Below, one piece after another: positions 25,047 through 37,624 of a stretch of 64,000 nt of DNA. The notes under the pieces are model-generated. The model saw nothing but the letters and a program-made list of their open reading frames with translations. It searched no databases and had not been told where the DNA came from. How positions within the stretch are numbered: position 1 is the stretch's first letter; the number at the start of each line of letters is the position of its first letter. The position numbers and the translations under genes are program-made. The stretch is taken from positions 2,046,432 through 2,110,431 of the forward strand of contig NW_019091358.1 in the NCBI RefSeq assembly GCF_001949145.1, read 5' to 3'. The DNA comes from Acanthaster planci (lineage: Eukaryota; Echinodermata; Asteroidea; Valvatida; Acanthasteridae).

Positions 25047-28000
25047 TTATTTTGGGCAGCTGCAGCGGCATATTTGATATGCCTTCGTTTTCAATAAAAG
25101 GTGAAGAATTACATTTTCATGATATGAATTTCATTATAAGCAAACTAATCAACGTTAAAATGTAAGAAAGAAACAATTAAAATGTGAAAACATTAAACAT
25201 ATACAATCTGCAACATAACAAATTGAATTTATTTCTTTAAAAAATGGAACACGGGCAATGTCTACTTTCGGTTATGACTTGCGCGTTGTTATAAATCGCT
25301 CAAAAATCATTTCATGAGTACAGCATCTTTTCAACACTTTCAATAGAATTTTTCACTAGTGGATGGAAAAGATGGTACTTAATGGCAACATGGAAGGCAG
25401 GATACATCTTAATGTTCAGCACTAAAGACCCCTCTGGTACAACGACCAAGGCTGCAAACAACCCTTGAGTAAATTGCATTGCCCAGGCTCTCAATGAACG
25501 TTTAGCCAAGCGAAAAGACATACATTTTTAGAAAAAAGTAGAACAGATTTTATTTTAGCAAAATTAGTTTTTGATTCATAATCTTACTTTCGTTAATCGA
25601 AATAGCAGACACAAACGTCTGCCTCTCCATAAAACAGTATCTGAATTCGTTTTTGTTTTGTTTGTTTGGTTTTTTTTTTTGGTCATTGATTCAACTTTTT
25701 ATTTAAGCAAAATGAACAGCTGGAATTAAATCGTTTGTCATAATTTGAGTTTATATACCGTTAACCAGTTGCTTCAGGGCAAAGTTGTGTGTGTTTTTCT
25801 TCGTCACACGTGGCTCGAAGTAGGAAGCTGAAGTTATGCGTGGCGGACAAGCAGTTACGAGCACAATTTACTTCAATCTCGTCATGTCAAAGCCTGTAGA
25901 GCACATAATTGGGATACCACATTCACCTGTATTTTTGGCGCCAATACCTTGGCGTATCAACCACGCAAGCTATCATGAATAGCCACCAGAGAATTAAAGT
26001 GGAAGGTGGCGCAGGATGGCACGATTAAATCCTAAATACGGTGACACTTATTGCAGCCTTTTTCCTACCCAAGTGGGTTCGTGTCTTTGGAGTGACACTT
26101 CAAACCGTGAGCGAGACGTTAAAAACAGGATACATTTTTCTGTAAAGAGGATCACAAAAATCTGAAGAGTTAAGCTAACATTGAGAAACGTTTGTAAACA
26201 TTTTGGGCTGGAAAGACAGGCTGGTGTTTAGCAAACTGTATGGGCGTTTTTAATAGCTTTAATTGCTCGATACTTCACTCTGAAGCTATGAGGTAAATGC
26301 AACGAAAAATTCATACTTTAGTAGATAAAATACTGGCACTAACATATTTGTTTTTTTTTAAAGACTGAAATATGAATTTGTTTAGTTTTCACCCTTCTAT
26401 ATAAATCATATATTGCAAACTGGTGGAAAGAAAATGAAGTCCAGTTTTTATTCTCGAGCAGTGAATACGTTCAACTTTATTGTTTTGTTTATTTTGGCAA
26501 GTTTGTTTCATAACGTTCCATTGACTTGTCAATGTAATTCATAGTTTGGTCATCTAATCTATGATATGCGGCTTTGTCCTTTGATATAATGTATTTTCTC
26601 ATGTGTTAAGTGATTAGAATAAACGTTGTGGCGTCTTCTGTCTTGACAGATTCAGAGAAACCAATTCACTGGCCATCAGGGAAGGATAGTCATACCCGAG
26701 GAAAGGACACATTTAACACCGTGTCTTTCCTCTTTATCCCGTTTATAATAGCACCAATATTTAGCCTCAAGGATGAAAAAGGCCTGAAAGGGTAAATAAA
26801 GATTATTGTCCGTAATTGTCCCCAACAAAAAAGAGTTCCAAAGAAAATATGGTTCTGGCTCAGGGATATATCCTTAGGAAATACCGTAGTCTAACTTTAA
26901 AAAAGTGTTATTGGCTTCGGTACCATCGTAGAAGTTAATATCAATGGAGTTGTGCGATTCTGAGAACCATTTGCTTCAGCTCTGTTCGTCTAATTACATA
27001 AAGCATTGAAGCCATTATGTTGCGGTATGAAAAATATTCTCTTTTCTTGAACACTCGTGCTCCCATGAATCACAAGGTCTAATCGCAAACTGTTGCTTAT
27101 TTCGAAACATGAGCCATGAGAAAAAAAACTGGATCCGTACTGTTCAACCATCAGCATACAAGGATATTGATTCGTTTGTCGCCGGCCCCGACACCGATCG
27201 TTGGCACTACAGGCGTCCCTGTCCAGCAATTACTTCGCGCCGAAACCATAGTGATTGCTCCATTGTAAATTGGGTAAAGTTCCCTCTAGCCTTGCGCCTG
27301 CGGATGGCTGAATTTCATGAGCTCAGCGTCAATTCGCACAAAAGTTTCAATTTGACCGAAGTGGAAAGCCCCCTTGCACGTGCAATCAATGTAACGGCTC
27401 CACGAACAGTCTCTTTGTGAAGTGAAAGGTTTATTTCAAGAACTCAGGGATTACCCATCTGACTCGAGAATAGAAGTGGTTCTGACTCTCCTTTTGTCTT
27501 TTTAATGTATTTATGTATTAAAAAGAATGATTGGTGTTAAGCGTGTAAATAGACGGCACGACGTCTAATAAATCGATGCTAATAAATGCTGTTAAGGTCT
27601 ATGAAGTTTCATCACGTCAACAGAAGACATGAGAAGAGGTGAAAAATGGGTGCAGATGGAATAAAAAGAAAAGAAGTAAATAATTTTACGAACGTTAAAT
27701 CAAGGGCATTCGACGGGGCTGGGCAAGCCACAAAACTGGACCGCAGTAGGTGTACCTTAAGGGCAATTATTGGCTACCCATTTTTATTTGAAAACAGGAC
27801 AATCCCTTTGAACATTTCCAACAAACTTATAATTACCAGATCACCTTTCTTGCGCTCAGATGAGATATTCGAAATTACAAACGAAAATTCATGTTAACTT
27901 TATTGTGCAGCTGAAAAAAATGAGTTTTCAAAGTGAGACCACAACCGTAATTATAGCAAAACTAGTCAGACACCCTTCTCATACCTGGGCGTGCAGTGAA

Positions 28001-30075
28001 TAAAGAACATTTCAACAGCATAGTCAGAAATGGCGATCTCTTAATTATAGCCACTTTTACGTGGTGGTGTGACTAAAGTTGGCGTGACACAAGTTCGCAT
28101 GTTTGTATTGTACGACGTTATTGACCAAATTCTGATAGTTTATTAAATTCAGAGAAGGCATCTTGACCCAGCAAAGTCTGCAAATTGGATCCTAATTGAT
28201 ATCCTTAATTAATAGTAATACTGAGTCAGACAAGATTATGACAGGTCAAATCGCTTTCTCATAAGGCAATCAAAGATGTCGGTCCTCCTCTCTGAAACGC
28301 CAGGGACCAAAATTGCAAAATGTTCACGGCGGTTTTTCGCGGGTATTTTGCTGGTCGCATCTACTCAGAGAGCACCAAGCACCTTTAACTAGATCCTAAC
28401 GATATCCCTTCAGTTCAAATGACAGACAACGTCTCCATAATTGAAGTGGAAATATGAATTAAGTGTCTTCTCCGAGACAGAAAAAAATGAACAAGAATAG
28501 TGGTTGAACACGAATTCTCCATACCAGCTGAGATATTAAATGAATTATGCCATCCATGGATAATGGCACGCAATGTTTGACAAAAGCCTACAGGGGAAAG
28601 CCCGGAATACAAACCGCTCGTCTATACTGGACTATCTTGATGAGACAGGGTTATCGTGGAGAGATGAAGCATTTGACATTCCGGCGCAAAGAGGGAGAAA
28701 AATCGCATACACTCCAGGCCGAGTTCAAAGGGCTCGGTTAAAGTGCTTACTTCTTTTGCATTATGTATTACTGGTCGCTTTTGTAAGGCAGCGCCGCATG
28801 GCGCTGAGACATATGTAAACCCAAACTTTATATTTATTGACCCAAGATCTGAACACACGATGGTTGTGATATTTGTCACTGTTATGTGTTAGTTGTCGTT
28901 TTTTGCATATATTTAAAGAAATGCCAGGCGTGTTTTAAAAATATCAATAGAGAAGATTAATCAATGGCTTCTGAATATGATAATTACCATTGCCCCTTAA
29001 CCCAATCAACGAATTCAAACTGACAAACAAGTGGCGAAGCCACAAATGCTAACTAACAACCCAACAAATGAAATCTGCCAAAAGGGTGACAACAGTCGCA
29101 ATCATTTCACTTTAATCGACGTTACTGCGAAATTACATGATACACTGCTAATACTTCACACTGAAGATGGGATGCAGATCTTTTTGAAAAGAGTACTCTC
29201 TCAACAAGCGATCAGCATGGACTAGCTGCTTGCATTTTGCTGCAGGCCTAGGGGGATAATGACCTCAACTCGGCGGCTAGGCCTGCAGAGCTTTTGCACT
29301 CAAGCGAAACCAAGGGCATAATGTTCTATGGAAATGTTGACCAGTGATCCATATCTGCCGAGTACTTGTATCCCAGATGAGAAGCATCTCTTGTCATTTT
29401 AACACACTTTGGCCAGCATTCATGTGATCTTCTTTTATGACAGAATTTGCTATATAAGTCATCTAAACAAAAGACTGGGAATTTGGTCACTCTTTTTCCA
29501 TTCTCATTCGTGAGTGCCATATGAAACATGTCGACAGTATCGAAGCTGGAGAGAAAATGTTATACACTACGTCAATTTGTACATGTTGTTTGCTTCACTT
29601 ACATTGTTACGCTATATCATATACAACAACTACAATGTGAATTTCCTGACAAAAATTCCACAACTATAATTCCATGAAACAGCACCATGTGCATTAACAC
29701 TACAATCAAAGGCATTAACGCGATGTGTGATAATGTACAATATACAAACTGGCATTTCTACTGATTTGCATTGAAACTATATGGTATATATACCTTTTAC
29801 ATACAAATATAAAGACTATTTAAAAGAAAGCAATATAGATCCCTTAAATTTTACTCTTATCTTAAAATACTTCAGTTTTTAACAACAGAGTGTACTTTAT
29901 TATCGTCCTGTGTATTACATTTTAATAAATACCCAAGCTGTGAAATTCCTATATATGGTATTGGGATATAATTGCAGTCTACGAGAAACAATCTTAATCT
30001 ACCTATAATCGCGTATGACATTTTCACGGATTCCCTTCCAACACTTAGTCTTAATGTTTCATCTGCAGGGCAAGT
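25047..30075. other. Non-coding stretch, no gene recognised
   Basis: No domain-bearing frame was seen; the longest, 27109-27420 (103 codons), is unrecognised. A T-run microsatellite-like patch is at about 25650-25680. A perfect 12-bp inverted repeat is at 29240-29251 and 29277-29288. Confidence 0.4.
29240..29288. repeat. Perfect 12-bp inverted repeat (hairpin)
   Basis: CTGCAGGCCTAG at 29240-29251 is followed after 25 bases by its exact reverse complement CTAGGCCTGCAG at 29277-29288. Each arm contains AGGCCT and PstI-like CTGCAG. No flanking polyU tract or gene context gives it a role. Confidence 0.7.
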
Positions 30076-30253
30076 CAATGGCGTATCCAGTTCTTCGGTC
30101 CAGGGCAGGGGGTACAAAGACTTGGGGGGGGGGGGCTGGGGAAGAAAAAGAATGTTCATTTTTTATCTGTAAAAACGAATCCTCTGAAGAAAGAAAGGTG
30201 GTAGTACTGCTTTCGGTTCCTATTAACCCCCCCCCCCGCTGAATACGCCACTG
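30076..30253. mobile_element. hAT-like MITE, 178 bp, with G-run and C-run arms
   Basis: Left end CAATGGCGTATCCAG and right end reversed CAGTGGCGTATTCAG match at 13 of 15 bases, a clear terminal inverted repeat. Inside, a 12-base G run near 30125 faces an 11-base C run near 30227, so the arms could pair. The flanking 8 bases (GGGCAAGT and CAGTAAGT) agree at 5 of 8 positions, which fits a decayed hAT 8-bp target duplication. It has no coding region. Confidence 0.65.
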
Positions 30254-30407
30254 CAGTAAGTCCTCTGCCGCACTATTAGGCTAAAAGCTAAACTCCTGTT
30301 CTCTAAGGTGGTGACTAAATATACCTATTCACGGTTCTACAGAGTAAGAGAAGCTTTATGAGACTTCTGGTCACTCTAATTAAGGCTAGAATATTAACCA
30401 CAAATAC

Positions 30408-30626
30408 CACCCGATCCGACTACCCACCACTACTTATAAGTGAGGCCTGCGCAGCAAAATAGCCGGCAAGAACTGTGATGCTAATATATTATCGTATAAT
30501 TGAATAGGGTAGGCAAACTTATAAGTGAGGTCGCACTTATAAGTTTGCCTACTCTATTGCATTAATTGTGCTGTATTTTGCTGCACAGGCCTCACATACA
30601 AGTAGCGGCGATAGTCGGATAGGGTG
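30408..30626. mobile_element. Foldback DNA element, shorter copy (219 bp) with 7-bp target duplication
   Basis: The element begins CACCCGATCCGACTACCC and ends with the inverted counterpart TAGTCGGATAGGGTG. The flanks are CAAATAC on both sides (30401-30407 and 30627-30633), a perfect 7-bp duplication that fixes the ends. Nearly the whole element folds on itself: AAGTGAGGCCTGCGCAGCAAAATAG on the left is answered on the right by its inverse around TATTTTGCTGCACAGGCCTC. The palindrome ACTTATAAGT occurs at 30432, 30517 and 30535. Compared with 56251-56548, this copy has lost part of the centre and part of the right arm. It is non-coding and must have moved with enzymes supplied elsewhere. A 7-bp duplication is unusual, since hAT and P elements typically leave 8. 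Confidence 0.85.
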
Positions 30627-33600
30627 CAAATACATATACACAAGTACAATTATATACGTACCGCAGAAGTCCATCTCTTAATACATTACTGAAACACATT
30701 CACAGAAATAACAGCCTTATATACGTTTTAAGGAAGGAAATTTTATTTAAATTGAGCAAAACTATTTTCTACACCTTTTTAACTGTTCATTTCTGACAAG
30801 ACAAAATATTAAACATACACTGGTGCCTTTCATACGTGCTTATTCCACAAGTAATGATTTCCTGTGCATCGTTATTTCAAAAATTTACTAAGGAATCTTT
30901 AAGCTAAGTCTCTTTTAAGTCTCTACCAGTTTATAATCACTTCACTTGATTTCTAATTGCAAGTTGACCTCAGATTTACAAAGTGATTAGTAATGCAGAC
31001 ATTTTGTAAGAAGCTGCCCTTGATACACGATTCGTTATTGGTGCGTAATTTCTACATAGCTACCAAATTATGGACACAAATATCCAGGCCTACGTTTTGA
31101 CCATAGTGCAGCTAACGAGGTGCAGTCTTATAAAAGTTACAAACTGCATCATACGGTGAATGTCTTCATATCTTGCTCAAGGGCTCCCCCACTGTCTGAA
31201 AACTGCAGTGCCATACATACGATTCCATATCAGATACCAAGGGGTACACACTTATCTTCTACGGGTTTGGCAGCACGGTACATGCGGAAATAAGAGTTCT
31301 GTTAGCATCTCAAATCGCCTCTTCTAATCACTGGACATCGTAGGATCCAATTTCACTCCAGGATAACGTGACAATATCCTCACGATACTGGAATAGTTAC
31401 AATATACACACTCCGATAGTTCCAGTGTTGTCGAGATGACAGAAAATTAATACGACAGCCCTTACATCCAAACACCATGTGCGCAGCGTTTCCTGGACCT
31501 GTCAATACCACACTTATGATTCTGCGTACTCTGTGTTTAGTTACACTCTCAGCAGAAAACAATACATTTACAGTGGTTGTTACAAGTGCAAGTGCAAAAG
31601 AAAAAAAATTCTTAACATTTTACTGTTTGGCGCTTTCTAGATTCGTAGGTCTGAATCGAACCGTGGCTTCTCACCAGCTGACAGCTGTTCAGGCACCGAA
31701 CAACCCATCTTAAAGGATTTAAATGTTCCCTAGAGCCCGTATTGGTTAACTTTTAAGGATGTATCTGTACCACTTACTTGCGTATTTGTACTTTGGCCGA
31801 CCACGCAGCAAGCAATTTAAGCAAGCGGTTGAAGAAATATATCAGAAAGCACTGACCAATTAGTTGGTGAGATGAGCTGTTCATACGGGGTTTCGCGCAC
31901 TACATTGCCATATTAAAACTTCAAATACAGAAATGTGCACGCAATCAAAACAGTACGATTGGGGAAATATAAAGGCATACTCTGCACGTTCAATCTGAAC
32001 AATCGTCGCCATGGGTCAGGCCAAAAACAGTGATGCAGCACTGTGTTACCTAAATGATGCCAACCCACGTTTACCTGCATAAGCACACAGGCAAGGATTC
32101 CCTAATCATAATTCCGTTGACCTCAGATAGAAACCAAGGACTCGTTTAGCAAGTAGATCATGTAAATCTCTTTTTCTGTTGTGACGTGTGAACTGATAGG
32201 CCTATGTGCGCACAACAAAATTAATACTATCATTTTTGCCTAAAAATAGATAAAACGCGACTTTAACTAAGTTAAGGTGAATACAAATAATTATTTTAAC
32301 AGTTTGATCAATCAACTAACTTTCAATTAAAGGCAAGCCACCTGACCGTGCAAAGCTATTGCCAGTCGAGTGGTGACAACTCCACGCAGCTTTTCAATAT
32401 CACGGTTGCCTCCTATTAAGTAAACACACACCAACGTAACACCCCAGTCTGCCACGCTATACAGTGATTCCGTGCTGGAAATACAGCAAGCAACGAGAGA
32501 GGTGGCTCAAAGGTGACATTTTGCAATTATGCTCTCCTTATTCTCCGGGGTAGTGAGGCCTGAAAAGGTCCTCCCCCAAACAACGAATATCAGGTCATGA
32601 TTTCGACCACCCTCGCCTTCTTAAGACACAAAATTAATTCAGTAATATCCTTTCCTCATAATTTCATACAATTTGTGCCCTAATGTTCAGTCTTACATAT
32701 TCTGTTCTAAAATGTAAGTTTGTTTCAGAATACTTTTAGGTCCTTTTTCTGGTCCCTTTCTGTCAGCATCTTTTATGACAATGGGTAAACAGCTGATGCT
32801 TGGGTCTGTAGGAATCAACAGCACTCGTCTCGCACATATACATAAACCTCCTTATGCAAAAGAGGGGGAAAGATTTCACATGGAGGTATAGGGAGACCAT
32901 AAGTGCGTTTCCCCTAATCTTTTCCAAGCACTAGACAGTTCCATCAGGTGCCAGATAGTGACGGAAAAGAGATCTGCCTCCCCATTTGTACGCACCGTAA
33001 CTCTTTTAGGGTCCGACTGCGATTGCACATCACTGTTGGGGATTACAGTGCCATTAAATGCCTCCCCCGGTAGTAGGGCCAGATACGGAATTCCACTCGG
33101 GGTCGAGCTTTAAGTGTGTAACGCCAGCCGGTGCCTGTTACTTAAAAAGCATGAAACAAAACTGCTTCCAGGAAGTGAACAGAGAAGAGTTTGTGAAGCA
33201 GTGTCAGACAAGGTCATTGTCTTCAAGACGACTCTGCAATCCATATTTGTATTAATTGGAAGAATGAGTGTTCTTAAATAAGTGCAGGGAGTAACAAAAA
33301 AATCACTGGCTTTTTCAATCAAAAGCAACTTCGGGTCCTCCTCGTCTTTTGGGCCTCCGTGTCATAGTAAACGAGTTTGGTGGATATTCGACACTCTGGA
33401 TGTGTCACTGGATTAGTAATTTGAGCGACTCCCTCTCAAATTTCGACCAAGATATAATAAAACCCATATCTATAATGGAACAGCGTTGCCCCCAATATGC
33501 TTTACGGCCTAAGTGCGGTGCTTTAAGACGCATGGAGCCTGCTCCGTGCGCATATTAGATATTATACAGTCCATCCATTGTCATCGCCAAATAAATGATG

Positions 33601-36319
33601 ATTATGCAGGTAGTTTAGCATGGGACTAAAATTACTCTTGCTTAGTTTCTGAGGTACAAGCCAATATAGCATGTTATAATACACTGGCACACTCAACATG
33701 CATTCAAGAGAGATTTGATTTAAATTCAGACATGTGCCTGCGTATGCAAATGAAATCCTGTAACTATATAGGGACGTCCATCAACATAAGCTTGCTGTGT
33801 AAACTAGAACAGGCAGCGTTTAACTGTAAATACGTCTTAATTACATAGTGGCCAGACGCTCAGCCCAACCCAACATTGCAATCATTTCATTGCATGTGAT
33901 ACGTTGAAGTAAATGCACACACACTAATGAATGACACGAATTGTACAGGCTAATTGGCTGTGTTTAGCAGACGGCTTTTCTCGTTACATGCCGCGCAACC
34001 ATGCAACATTACAGAAACCGCTAGTTTGACCAATACGTTTGGTACCGATAGCTCACCACTGTGTAAAGGATAATATATTACGTGGATGCAGCGTTCTTTT
34101 AAACTGAGAAAAATTACTTTGATTCAAGGTAATTTTCTCCTTCTGTCTAACCAACATCCTTGCACACTTTCTTGCGAAATGCGTTTACATGGGGGTAATA
34201 GGAGCGGAAGTGGAAAAAAAAAATCTCAGTATAAACGCTTGCATTTACGCAGACAGCTACACAGGGCTACACCTCGACTATACAATTCAGCAATAAATCT
34301 CACCTTCTTCCTTTTTTATTCACTAGGTTTCGAGTGACCGAGATAAGAGAGTAGATATCTAATGCAATTGCACGTACAAACGTGCAGGCATGCAAAAGTA
34401 AACAGCCAACTTGCAACGCTCCTCTTTTTACCGCTCTGTGTGGGAGGGGGCACATATACATAGAATGTTACTCCCAAGGTTTAGATAAGCCCCAAACATA
34501 AGAAGACACTCTGTCCGTTGATCTAGGCCAGTTGAGGATATTTAAAATGGCCCGTTGAACGGATCGTGTGCAATTTCTAGCTCATGTGTACATTTTGCCC
34601 TGGCAAGAAAATTGGCAATTGTGGGTTTTTCTTGAAAGTTTTCACTAAACGGACAGTCTGTGAGTCAGAGCGCACATTTAAGTAAAGATTGGCCTGTGTT
34701 TCACACCGTTCAATGAGTTTATCCGTAGTCGTTTGGCATTCAAATAACGAAAGTTCAGAGGACTTGTATACTTTTAAAAATCCTTAGTACTGCAGATATA
34801 TATATTGTAAAACATGGCCATTATAAATGCGTATTTGTATTAAATGTAAACATGTAACCATTTCAAATTTAAACAACTTTTCGGAAATAAACGCGTTTCT
34901 GTGTTCAAAAAGAGTTATCACCCAGCGAACATGTGTTTTTGTTGTTATTTACACCCAAATGCGTCATTGTGTCTAAATTTAACAACACATAACCATGTAT
35001 ATTTTTAAAAAATCAACACGAAAACATGTTTAGCTTTGGACTATTACCACCACAACACGTTTATACAGTGTCACCAGAAATGGGTTCAATAGACGTTGAA
35101 ACATTACCATTTGTTTTTAGGGTGTAGCATTAAACAAAATATATTTCAAATCAGATTTCGATGAGTAGATCAGAAAAACATATCAGGCGCTGTAAATGGA
35201 AAAGAAATGGCAGTTACTCCGTTTGCCAATTCTCTGACCTAAAGCACTAACCATTTTCCCATGAGATGTTTGTTTTCAATAGACCATAATTTATCCTAAC
35301 ATTGAGGACGTTACGATGACAAAATACTGGAATTTTGGTATATAAATCAAGCCATGCATAACACTAGACAGTAATGCTGGCTGAAGAAAATACACAAAAC
35401 AATCTTTTATCTCTTCAAACTGGAGCAGAAATGCCAGTTGAAGTTTTCTGGATAGATGACCTGGACCCGAAATGCCGACATGTCATTGTGGTCGGATTGT
35501 TATCAAAACCGCTCGTGGCCGATCAAGCTGATCAATGGTTAAGCATTATTTTAAAAACACCCAAGATGGGGAATTCTGTCATATTATTTTAGGCTACATG
35601 GACGCAAGTAGCCAGACAGTCAGGTTGATTCATTCGTGCGTTGGTTATTTTTGGCGCTTCCAAACTAGCACCACTGTACACTTCTGGGCTGCAGCTTCAA
35701 AATATTTGTTACCCGAGTGCACAAAGAAACTCGGCCACGCGCAATGAATTACACTGTCGTGGGATAAGAGTTCTGGACTGCAGCAAACTTGAAATGTGAC
35801 ATTTCCGTCCATCTATCAAGTATGAATACTGTGCTGTTAACATCAATGTGTATAAATTATGTGGATATGTAACAGTTTACACAGACAAACCATACAGGGT
35901 GTGCATGTCAGACCTTTTCTCGCGTTTTTGCGCCTCTTTACCATGCATAGACCTATAGATCATAATATACAATGTAGGCCTAAGTACACAACGGGCTCTG
36001 AACTATTTTGATACATGAACAACAAATGGCACAACAAAAAGAAAATAAACAATAAGCAAGTTACTTTGGTGCTGGGATCAACTGAATTGACATAAAGATA
36101 CATAGAAATTTCTGTACAAAGGAGCTGAATAGTCACGACATCAAGTTGAATAGTCTCTCTGGTCTGACCGAAGCTGGATAACATTTATACTGCGCAAGTC
36201 AAAATGTTGGTGTGTTATACTCACTCGCCCGTATTGGTATTCAGTATCGTGAATGAAACTGGCTACCTCACACTGTTCTATCAGTCCATTTTGTTTACAG
36301 GATTAAAGTGATCGTCAAG
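30627..36319. other. Non-coding stretch left of the receptor gene
   Basis: No gene is recognised. The part nearest the receptor (about 35300-36319) should hold its 3' untranslated region, since the gene is on the minus strand. I saw no TTTATT (AATAAA on the minus strand) in the first kilobase, so the poly(A) site is either a variant or further away. An AACAC-rich, low-complexity patch lies at about 34920-35060. Confidence 0.45.
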
Positions 36320-37624
36320 CTATTCTTTGTTGCAGGCGGGGTGCGAGTTGTTGTTGGAAAAGGTGTATGTCTGGACGTATATGTTCGGTGGTGTGTCTAC
36401 GAACGATGTGTCGTCAGTTGCGGCGTTGCAGGCCGTGGTGGGGCTGGTCATGGTATCCTGCTGTACGGAATGAAGTCGGAGGGTGCCCCCTCGGATGTAC
36501 GTGCTACTCTCCCGGTTGGATTTGTATCGGTCCAGCTTGCTGTCCTCGGGTGAGGTGCAACATGGGCACAGATCCATCAAGTTCTTTTTGAAGTTCTCCC
36601 CAATAAAGGTGTAGATGATCGGGTTGAAACAACTGTTGGTATAGCACCACAAGGAACTTATATTGAAGGCCACTGCTAGGGCGTGGCTAATTTTCTCGCT
36701 GAAAAAATGCACGAGCGACACGACGTTGAACGGCAACCAGCATGCCACGAAAACCAAGATGACAGACAACGTCAAAATCAGGACCCGCTTAGAAGCACGC
36801 TGGGCGGTGCCAGTCCCGTCGGAACGGATGCGAAGTTTACTCCCAAGAATCTTGATCAGCAGGGTGGAGTAACACAGGATGATGATCACCAAGGGTATGA
36901 GAAACGCCACTAAGAACATGTACATGATGTAGAAAAATCCGTCGTCCCATGGTGGAGACTCGACGGAACAGAAGGTGAAATTCTCCATCCAAGGGTTATC
37001 TTTGGCATTCATAAAGTACCAGGTGGGGGTGCTCAAGACGAACGAGACTAGGAACACGATCCCGCATGCTATACGGGCTGTCTTTTTGGTGCGATATCGC
37101 ATGGAGGACAGCGGATACACCACGGCTAGGTACCGGTCTGCACTCATTATTGTCAGTATGTTGACAGACGCAAACTGGTTCAAGCCGTCTACTATGCCGG
37201 AAAACTTGCACAAGATTTGACCGAAAGGCCAGTTGTTGGTGGAGATTTGGTACGCCTGCAGCGGCAGGCAAAGGACAAACATGAAGTCCACAAGAGCCAG
37301 GCTTAAGATGTATACATTAGGTATGGTCCGCATGTTTGGGTATTTTAGAAGTACTATAATGACGAGCCCGTTACCAACAACGCCCGTGACGAACACCAGA
37401 GTGTATACGATTGGAATCACGTATCTCTGAAACACTAAGTTAGATTGCGGTCCTCCCTCTTCATCCGTACTGAGCGTCCCATTCAAGTCGCCATGCGAGG
37501 TGAATGATCCATTGTCGATACTCTCATCGATGCTCCCCGGGTAAGGAGTGGAGGCCAAGAGAGAATACATTTCCGATGAGGAGGAGTAGGAAGCTGGATA
37601 TGAGAGGGAATTGTCTCCGATCAT
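36320..37624 (-). CDS. Somatostatin/allatostatin-C-type G protein-coupled receptor, single exon
   Basis: This 434-codon frame encodes a class A plasma-membrane peptide receptor, probably coupling to Gi/o as somatostatin receptors do (family knowledge). Seven membrane helices are visible. Class A markers are in place: N85 in TM1, D113 in TM2, C139 and C219 as the likely disulfide pair, D163-R164-Y165 at the end of TM3, P244 in TM5, CWLP at 295-298 in TM6 and NPIIY at 334-338 in TM7. D146 sits at position 3.32 within VDGLNQF, as in vertebrate somatostatin and opioid receptors, which favours that branch over insect AstC receptors. The 66-residue N-terminus has sequons N38 and N48 and loop 2 has N215. 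CPCC at 353-356 is a likely palmitoylation site, followed by a Ser/Thr-rich tail. An in-frame TAG lies 18-15 bases upstream of the ATG, which has A at -3, so the start is firm. Alternative: another galanin/opioid-like peptide receptor. The ligand is not determinable from sequence. Confidence 0.93.
   Translation of the reverse strand: MIGDNSLSYPASYSSSSEMYSLLASTPYPGSIDESIDNGSFTSHGDLNGTLSTDEEGGPQSNLVFQRYVIPIVYTLVFVTGVVGNGLVIIVLLKYPNMRTIPNVYILSLALVDFMFVLCLPLQAYQISTNNWPFGQILCKFSGIVDGLNQFASVNILTIMSADRYLAVVYPLSSMRYRTKKTARIACGIVFLVSFVLSTPTWYFMNAKDNPWMENFTFCSVESPPWDDGFFYIMYMFLVAFLIPLVIIILCYSTLLIKILGSKLRIRSDGTGTAQRASKRVLILTLSVILVFVACWLPFNVVSLVHFFSEKISHALAVAFNISSLWCYTNSCFNPIIYTFIGENFKKNLMDLCPCCTSPEDSKLDRYKSNRESSTYIRGGTLRLHSVQQDTMTSPTTACNAATDDTSFVDTPPNIYVQTYTFSNNNSHPACNKE

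Noticed and set aside
31650-31665. Minus-strand GGTTCGATTC resembling a pol III B box (tRNA or SINE)
   Set aside because: No cloverleaf, A box or SINE body could be found around it.
36308-37430. Several plus-strand frames opposite the receptor
   Set aside because: All are antisense shadows of the receptor coding sequence.
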